Source of the DNA: Heloderma charlesbogerti | Taxonomy: Eukaryota > Chordata > Lepidosauria > Squamata > Helodermatidae | Assembly: GCA_026122225.1 (NCBI GenBank) | Contig: JANEZZ010001902.1 | Location: 1,116,001-1,180,000, forward strand | Reading direction: 5' to 3' | Length of the DNA stretch: 64,000 nucleotides | Shown here: positions 36,401 to 45,400 of the stretch, in pieces | Layout: each line of letters begins with the position of its first letter | Position numbering within the stretch: the stretch's first letter is position 1 | Position numbers and translations under genes: made by a program | Notes under the pieces: model-generated | The model's input: the letters and a program-made list of their open reading frames with translations, nothing else | What the model was told of the DNA's origin: nothing | Database searches by the model: none

Positions 36401-39400
36401 GGGAATTAAAACGATCCTGTATCTGTCAGAACTCGCTCCCAGCCCTGCTTCCTTACATTTGCCCTAGGAAGCTCATTAAGCCAATCAAATTCAGCTGCAC
36501 CCTTACTCTGCTGGGCCCCACTTCTCAGCAGCCCCACAGGGTGTGTGTGTTTGTGACTAGGAAGAGTCTCTTGCCTCGATCTGTTCCTTGTCCCTCCTTT
36601 GCTAACTTCAGACTTGGATACTCTCATGAATTTTGCATTACTGTCTGTGCCTTTTGATGATTTGCTCTTGATCAGCATTCTCAATGACACCAGATGTAGC
36701 TATACTGAGTTGCCAATCTGTTCATCTCTGGTCCTGAACCAAGATGGGGCTGTATTCCTCTCTGGAGGCAAGGAGGAGAGAAGATACTGATCCTACAAAG
36801 AAGCATCAGGGCCAAACCTGTGCCTGACACTATTTGAGAGGATATGATGTTGCTGAAATGCCACCTGACCTAATAACCAGGGCAGGTACATAGGTACCCA
36901 AGGCTGGCCAAGTTATTTTGGCACCTGAGACAGAAACCCCCCAAGCACCTCTCCCTGAGAGTAAAAATTCAGTAATTATAAATTAAATAACAATTTGCTA
37001 CCTTTTCATGGCATCCAAAATCAGCTGCCTGAGACAGCGGTCTCACTCTCTCTAATGGTAGGGCCGGCCCTGCTAATAACCTGGTATACATTCAAGAAAC
37101 ACCTAATTTGGAGCCTTCAGGGTTAAGCATCACTGGTATACGTTATGCTATTACATTCAAGATTTTCAGAATGGTATTCTTTCCCCCGCATATACGTACG
37201 TGGCTCTCCTCATACATTTGAATGCATTCATATAGGTTGTGGAAGAACCCTGCCACCACAATGCTGTTCTTCACCTCCTTGTGCATTCTTAGAAGCCTGC
37301 TAACATCCAGAAAGGGCTAAGATTTCCTATTAGTATGCGCCCCACAATTAACCTCCAACCACCCGGGATTAGGGATGCAGGTAGGACCTGGCTTCCAGAT
37401 GGGCTTAAGCTTCAGTGCTCCTACTTTTAGAAATCAAGCATCAGGAAAACTGTATATGCTTATAATGTGTAGAATAGTTATCACCTTCTTATAACCAGTT
37501 GTATAAGACTTAGCAACAACAACAAAAACCCTGTTGCTTAACAATTTCTCCAGCATCTGCATCTGGTTTCCTTATAATCCAGTAAGGGAGAAGATTTAGC
37601 TATTATTTGCCTATGATCCCATCTCAAAACACTCAGCCAGATAGGAATGGTAAAAATAAACGTACTTCTAGCTGCTGTGATCTCCTGCTGCAGGACACAT
37701 ATGTACAGCTGAAGTGTCAGTTGCGGTGCAGAGCCTAGGAAAGCTTGGATCACTGATGCCCGGCTAAATGCAGATCGGTGGGTGAAGAGCTTGCCCTCTG
37801 CCTGGCCCACTTCCTTCTCAACCTCTTCCGAATGTCCATCTTTTGGCATCTGCCTCTTCTTGGTGATGCTGACATAAGGCTCCTCCACTCTGCCTGCATT
37901 AAAGTAAATACAAAAGACTTCCACGCACCTGGAGGGAAATAAGCAAGAGAAGCTGTCACACAAATCAAATTCTGCTGAAATCTCATAATGGCTTTAAATG
38001 GTGTCTTTGATTAGATAGCCGTTAATCTCTCTAAGGCGTGATTCAACACTCACTGGCTGGGGATCCCCTATGTATAGTGCGGGGCCAGGTATGTGCATGT
38101 GTCCAATTCATATTTTCTTCTCTCCCTTTTTTTGTAGAAGGACCACATTCACCAGATTATGTTCTACTGCTCATCATTTATCTCATATGTGCACAGTAGG
38201 GGACATGCATGTTTACTCCCCCACTGCCTGCTGGGGCTGATGGGAGCTGGAGTCCAACATCCACAGGTTGGATGGATGAAGGCCACAGGTTCTTCATCCT
38301 GATGAAAGAGGAGCTTTAGGAGCCTGAAATCAGGAGTGGCTGTGAAAACAGCTGTCCAAGCCTTTTACATCTGGCAGATTTTCCACTTAAAAATGTTTCT
38401 CCAGCTGCTTTTCCACCCACAGGGAGAAAGATACACCTTTTTTGTTAGTCTATGGGGGCTTACATCATTATAAATGGCTTCGTCTTCAGGACTCTTCATT
38501 GTTTTTGCAGAAACAGACTAACACGGCTACTCCTCTAGAACTCTTTTCCACTGTGAGTGGGAAAGCAGCTATGATGTGGTTGGGGCAATTTGGCCATTAT
38601 TATCCCCATGCTGCAGACAGAGGAGGAACAGGCTGAGCTGAGACAGAGTAGCTTGACTAAGGCCACCAAATGAGTTCATGCCAGATCTGAACTGAGGACT
38701 GACCTCCTCACAGAATCTAGAGCATTTGGAAGCTGCTATCAAAGGTCTCAAGCCAAGCGCAACCATTTTTAGCTGCCTGTTTTGGGGATTCTTAGCTCGT
38801 CCCACCACCCCTTGCTCCTTTGATTCCTTCCTTTCCTCGCCCTAACCTCTGCCCCTGCTGATGCCACTGCCTTTCCTTTTCACACACCCATGTACTAAGT
38901 GCCGGGGTGGGCAACTTGTGGCCCACCAGATATTGTTGGACTGCAGTTCCCATCATCCCTCAACATTGCCTATGCTGGCTAGGGCTGATGGGAGTTTTAG
39001 GCCAAAGCATCTGGAGGGCCACAAGTTGCCCACCTCTGTGTTAGAGAGTTGGTATACTAGCCAAGCCATGTTCCTCTTTGGTAACCCATACATGTGTCTG
39101 TGTGTGTTGGGGATAACATCTGTAAAAATACAGGGTTGGATCCAGATTTAGTCATACTTGGCATAGACCCATTAAAATCAATAGAACTTAAGGAAGTCAT
39201 GACTAACTTAACTCCTGCAGATTTCAATGGGACTCTGAATCTGGATCCAACCTATGGCCTGTAATTTTTGTCCTGAATGGTTGTTTGAGCTATTTCCCCC
39301 CACGTTAGAAATAGCTTTCCCCTACTTTGCTGAGAAACAGTGCATAAATCTGCTGTGTGCCTGCCACACATCTGGTAAAGGTTCCTTCAGCCCCACATTC

Positions 39401-42400
39401 ATAGTTACATATGGACACTTGTGAGTTCATGTGTGGGTGGGAACGAGGATGGACAGCAACAAGGGGGCCAGCTGAACCTCTCTGGGGCGAGTGTGCTATA
39501 TTCTTGGTGCCATAATGGAAAAGGCCTTTTCCTTCATCCCCAACTGAACTTCCCTCAGAAGGAGGCCCTCAGAAGCCCAGCAAAGTTCTCAAGGGGGATT
39601 ATACAGGAGGGGGTAATGCCTGGAATTCCCTCATCTAGGACTGTTTAGGGCAAGGGTGGGCAACTTGTGGCCCTCCACATGTTTTGGCCTACAACTCCCA
39701 TCAGCCCTAGCCAGAATAGGCAGTGATGAGGGATCATGGTAGTTGTAGGCCAAGATATCAGGAGGGCCACAAATTGCTCATCCCTGGTTTGGGGCTAATG
39801 CAATGCAAACACCTTGAATTGATCCTAGTAACAAATTGGCAGTCAGCAAAGTTTAAATAAAACTGGCCATTCTGCTAGCCTTCGCTATCAATCTGGCAGC
39901 AGTATTACTGCAGTTTTACTAGGGATGGCAGAGAATTCCGCCACGGATCTCGGTGAGGCCGAATGCCAGTGCATTTGGCCCCCCGAACTCCGTGGCGGAA
40001 CGGCCTGCCACCCCCCGCCCCCCCAACGGATCCCCCCCGGGACGAGACTTACCTGGGGCGGATCTTTCAGGCGGTGGCAGCTGCCGTCGCAGCCATTTCC
40101 AGTGGTAAAAAAAAAAAAGATGTGATAGGCTACGTAAAGATTTACATAGCCTATCATGGCTAGGTTTAAAAAAAAAACAAAAAACGACGTGATGGGCTAC
40201 GTAAATCTTTACATAGCCTATCACATCTGATTTAAAAAAAACAAAAACACACGTATGCAAATGGCAGTGGCTACAGCCACTGCCATTTGCATTCCTTATT
40301 TTGGCCAGTCTTAGTCTACGTAAATATTTACATAGACTAAGACGGTGAAAATAAGGGGGAATGGAAATAGCGTCCACTATGCTATTTGCGTTCCCCTTAT
40401 TTTCGCCGACTTAGTCTACATAAATATTTACGTAGACTAAGACGGGCCAAAATAAGGAACGCAAATGGCAGTGGCTGCAGCCGCCGCCATTTGCATATGC
40501 GTGTTTTTTGTTTTAAATCAGACGTGATAGGCTACGTAAAGATTTACGTAGCCTATCACGACTGACTACAGGGACGCAAACGGTGGCGGCTATGGCCGCC
40601 ACCATTTGCGTCCCTGCTAGCCAGCGGCTGGATGTCCGGCTGCTGGCAGAGCCAGCCGGCGGCTGTGCGGAATCCTCGCGGAGCGGAGCTGGCCAGCGAG
40701 GATTCCAGGGGGAGGGACGGAGCACCTCCCCCCCCAGCAGAACCCGGCAGAGCCAGGTAAGGCCAATTTCGTACATCCCTAAGTTTTACTGGAACTTACT
40801 GTGGTATTACTGGAACTTACTGCAGTTTCCAAACTCTGATGGAACCAGCTTCAATACAAAAAAGAAGGGTGTCGTTATAGAGAGGCTCACCTGGGCATGG
40901 GCCCCAGATCTTTTTGAGCTGTGCCCTGGATCTTTTGAACTGTCATATTTGCCATTTTTTTCATTTTCCCATTGACTTGCATTGGAAAACAGAAAGGAAG
41001 GTAACTTTTTTATATAAGATAAATACATGACATTTGGAGACCTGGTGACCCCCGTGGAGCTGATTGAACCTGCCCATTTTCAAGAAGTTAGGTCCAGTGG
41101 CTTTTGTGCTAGTCACAGGTAAAATTTGCTCTTTTCAAGAAAATCTGTCAAATCAAAGAGCTATATTTTTTGTGTGCTTCCACATAAGTGCATAGAGTTT
41201 GGGGACCTGGCAGCCCCTATATAGATGACTGAATCTGCCAAATTTCAGACTGAATCTGCCAAATTTCAGTTAGGCCTGGTGGCTTTTGTTCTAGCCACAG
41301 GTAAAATTTCTTTTTTCAAGAAAATGTGTCAAAGCAAAGAGCTATATTTTTTTTTGTTCTTCCACATACATGCATGGAATTTGGGGATCTGGCAGCCCTC
41401 ATGGAGCTTATTGAACCTGCCAAATTTCAGGCAGTTAGATTTAGTGGCTTTTGTTCTAGCCACAGGTAAAATTTTATTTTTTCTAGAAAATGTGTTAAAG
41501 CAAGGAGCTATACTTTTTTTGTTCTTCCACATAAGCACATGGAATTTGGGGATCTGGCAGCTCCCATGGAGCTGATTGAACCTGCCCATTTTCAGGCAGT
41601 TAGGTGCAGTGGCTTTTATGCTAGTCACAGGTAAAATTTGCTATTTTCAAGAAAATCTGTCAAAGCAAAGAACTATATTTTTGTGTGTGCTTCCAAATAC
41701 ATGCATGGAATTTGGGCACCTGGCAGCCCCTATGGAGCTGACTGAACCTGCCAAATTTCAGACAGTTAGGTCCAGTGGCTTTTGTGCTAGCCATGCATAA
41801 AGTTTCCTTTTCTCAAAGATTGAAACAAAAAGTAAAAACTGCCAAGCTACACAGGGGATTAGAAATCCTAATCAGAAGGTATTTAAGGTGACCATTAGGA
41901 GGTCACTATCCCTAATCTCTGGTATAGGTTTTTTTGAGGTGCAGAAAACCTCTCTCCCCCTACTTTTCTGCTCTTACATGCGCACTGTTGGGAGCTTGCT
42001 TGCAATGAAATTTTTAAGGAGAAGGAAGGGAAGAAAGAGCTTTATGTGAGATATTGGTATTCCACACAGCATCAGATTTTACTGCCCCAAAGTGGAACCT
42101 TTGGCTTCTGCAGAAGTTTAGTAGCTTCAGCACAGCAAAGGATCCAATCAGCCTCCACAAACTTCTTTCTCCCCCTCCACTTTAATTTCTCCTAAATAGC
42201 TGTAGGACTCAAATTATTTCAAAAGGAGAGTTAGGACTATGTGACCTCATGAACTGCTAAGGCTTTTAAACAGGTTCTACAGTTTAAAAAAAGCTAGAAA
42301 AATCCCTCAGCCACCTCACCTCATAAAGTTCATTAAAGTACATGCAATCCTTACAAACCCGCCACAGCCTCCTAAATTTCTCTGAGGTACTATCTCTCTG

Positions 42401-45400
42401 AAAGGAGCCACTTGGCTTAGGGAATTCTCTCTACCCCCCCCCCTGCATTTCCAGTCACCATTCTTCTTTTCTTCTTCCCTCCCCTCCCCTATCCTGTTCT
42501 TCCTTTCTCTTCTTTATTCCACCCAGAGCATATCTTGAGGAATTCTTAAAGAGAATTCTCTTTGGTGGGCAAGAGAAGTTCTGAACTGTATTTTACTTTA
42601 TACAAACAGACAAAAGGGTTGGTTTTTCTCCTTCTCCTCACTCAAGTCTTTGAGAAAAGTGGGTTCACATGGTTGCAGAGAAACAAATCTGGGGCTGTTT
42701 TGTCAGTTGCCATTATCCAGCAATAGGAAGGGCTGCAGCTCAGTGGCAGAGCACATGCTTGGCATGCAGACGGTCCCAGGTTCAATCCCCAGCATCTCCA
42801 GGTAGGGCTAGGAAAGACTCCTGCCTGAAACCCTGGGGAGCCGCTGCTGCCAGTCAGTGTCAACAATTCTGTGCTAGATGGACCCAGGGTCTGACTCAGT
42901 ACAAGTACTATGAACAGAAAGCTTTAATAAAAATAGGAGTTTTTGGTTTGTCTTTAAAGTGGCAGGGAGATAAATACTGCTCATTTATACAATCCTGTAT
43001 GCCTACTCAGAAGCTCCTTTACATTTAATGAGGCTTACCTTCAGGAAAGTGTGCACAGGATTCCATCACAAGTTACTTTTGCAGGGACGTTTGCACTTTG
43101 ATGTTCTGGATGTTTACTCAGAAATAAGTCCTGAGTTGTGAGCAACTGGTATTGCAAGCTTATTACAGTGACAACCCAATTCCATCTAATGAATTGACTA
43201 CCCTTTCAGCTCAGTCCTATGCATGTTTTGTCATTTGTGGGTTTGGTTTTTGTTTTTTGTTTTGCATGAACTCTAGCTTCAGTGGTGAGGGAAAGGCACT
43301 TACTACATGCTCAGCTTTTCTCCATAACTTAGCCCTAGTTTTGAAAACAGACTCATTGGCTGAACATCTGTTTTGATGAAGAGTTGCTGGAAGATGGTAG
43401 GATGAGGAGGGATGGTTGCATGGAGGGGAAGAGAATTGGTAGGGGGAGAATGTAAGTGCTCAGTGGTGAAAGAAAAACATTCTGCACATGCTCAGAGGCA
43501 CTCTATATTTAAGAACATAAGAAGAGCCATGCTGCATCAGACCAAGTTCCATCTAGTCCAGCATTCTGTTCACACAGTGGCCAATGAGATGCCCATGGGA
43601 AACTCACAAGTAGAACATGAGTGCAATAGCACCTTTCCACCCATGTTCCCCTGCTGCTAATATTGGTGAAATGTAAATAAATTCTAGTCATTCTAAATTT
43701 GCATGTATGTATATCCTTCAGAAACTTTGCAGGTTTCTTCCCTGGGAGACACCTCTAATGACCTATGCATTTTCATACAAATTTACCCAAAAAACTATTG
43801 GGGAAGCAGTGAAGGGAAAGCAAATTACTCCCTCCCCCAAACTGGAGAACTCCCGTTCCACATGAACTGCTGCACTTATCCTTCTGAAGCTTTGCTGGTT
43901 TCTTACTTAGGGACAACTCTAGGCTGTCTGTAATTTTCAGAACAATGGTCCACAAGGAAAATAAGGAGATTAGTATGTCCTCTTTTGGAAACCTCAAAAT
44001 GTCAAGGCCACCCTTGCACAAAAACCCTTGTGGCTATCATTCTGAAATTTGGAGACATGATCTCCTCTGATGGGGCAATGAATCCTGAAATGTGTATCCA
44101 ATTCTTCCAAGTAATAAAAATTGTATTGGCAGTTCCCTTTAAAAGAAAATCAAAATATAAACCCTGCACCTATTTTTCTGACATTGGGTGGGTGTAATCC
44201 CCTTGTAGGGGGCTACTATGCCTGAAATTATCATCCAGTTCTGACCAAGAGAAAAAAGTTAGTTTTTAAAAAAATTTCCCATGGTAGTCAAGAGGAAGCA
44301 TAAAGACTCATTTTTCCAAACCTTGACTCAGGCTTGGTGCTGAGCTGAAATTGTCCGACTACAAATTGGCCTGAGCAGAAGCAGGATGTTTTCCAAAATG
44401 ATGAATCGGGGTCGGAGTTAAAGTGGGGTGGGGGGTCAGTGCACACTTCTTATGTACGTATGTATGTAATCTATACACACATGCAAGCACACTGCATGCA
44501 CATGCACATACCACACACACACACACACACACACACATTAGAGGTGCACTTAGACTTGGATATATTATAAAGATAGATAGATAGATAGATAGATGCAAAT
44601 TTGTGTTATGGGCCTGTGTCTTGGATCTTTTAAGAACCTAGCAATGTCCCTGATAGAAATATTTAGAACCCTCATTTTAACAATTAGATTCCATTCACTA
44701 AACAACATTTGGAAGCTTTTCTCCCCTTAAAGTTGCCTGAAAACCTGCTGGACTTTTGTTTAAATTGCCATCTGTTTGATAAGATGCTGCAGCCTATTTA
44801 CCTCAAAGTTCTAAAACATATATTAGCCTTGAAAGTGAGGAATTGCAGACCTGCCTTTGATAATATTGCCTCTGGAATGATGAAGTATCTGGGTGGATAT
44901 TTTGAAAAATAAAAATCAAAGAGATTCCTACAGCATCAGCATTATCATGATAACAAAAATAACAAGGTGCCTCAGTTTGCTTCGCAGCAGCTTCAAGATT
45001 CAAACATAACAGAAAGAAGCATTTTAAAACAAGCGTGTGCAATTCTGTGTGGCCCAAAAGAAACTCACAGCACAATCCTATAAACGTATGTTTCCTCAGA
45101 AGTAAGTCCTATTGAGATCAATGAGGGTTATTCCCAGGTAAATGGGTACAAAGGACCACAGCTTCAGTTCTCTCTCACGCGCACTTTAAAATTCAATCTT
45201 GTTTATTGGTTCAGATATTTTGGTATAACCCCAAAGGGGAAGAATAAAAGAGGTGTGCATATATATTATTTTCTCAATATCAGCTCTCACTACTTCTTTC
45301 CTTATTCATGCCTTATAGACAAGCCTTACAGCAGATGTGAGGAACGTGTGACCCTCCAGATGTTGTTGGACTGCAACTCCCATCAGCCCTAGTCAGCACA

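Larger units (their letters stand above)
43673..45069. other. Unannotated intronic stretch with microsatellites
   Basis: Contains the (CA)n and (GATA)n arrays listed separately and no recognised gene. Short repeats such as tccttctgaagctttgc and tccttcagaaactttgc (43716, 43880) suggest an old local duplication. Confidence 0.45.

Noticed and set aside
41030..41830. CRISPR-like array
   Set aside because: Units are 165-bp direct tandem copies without unique spacers, in a vertebrate intron.
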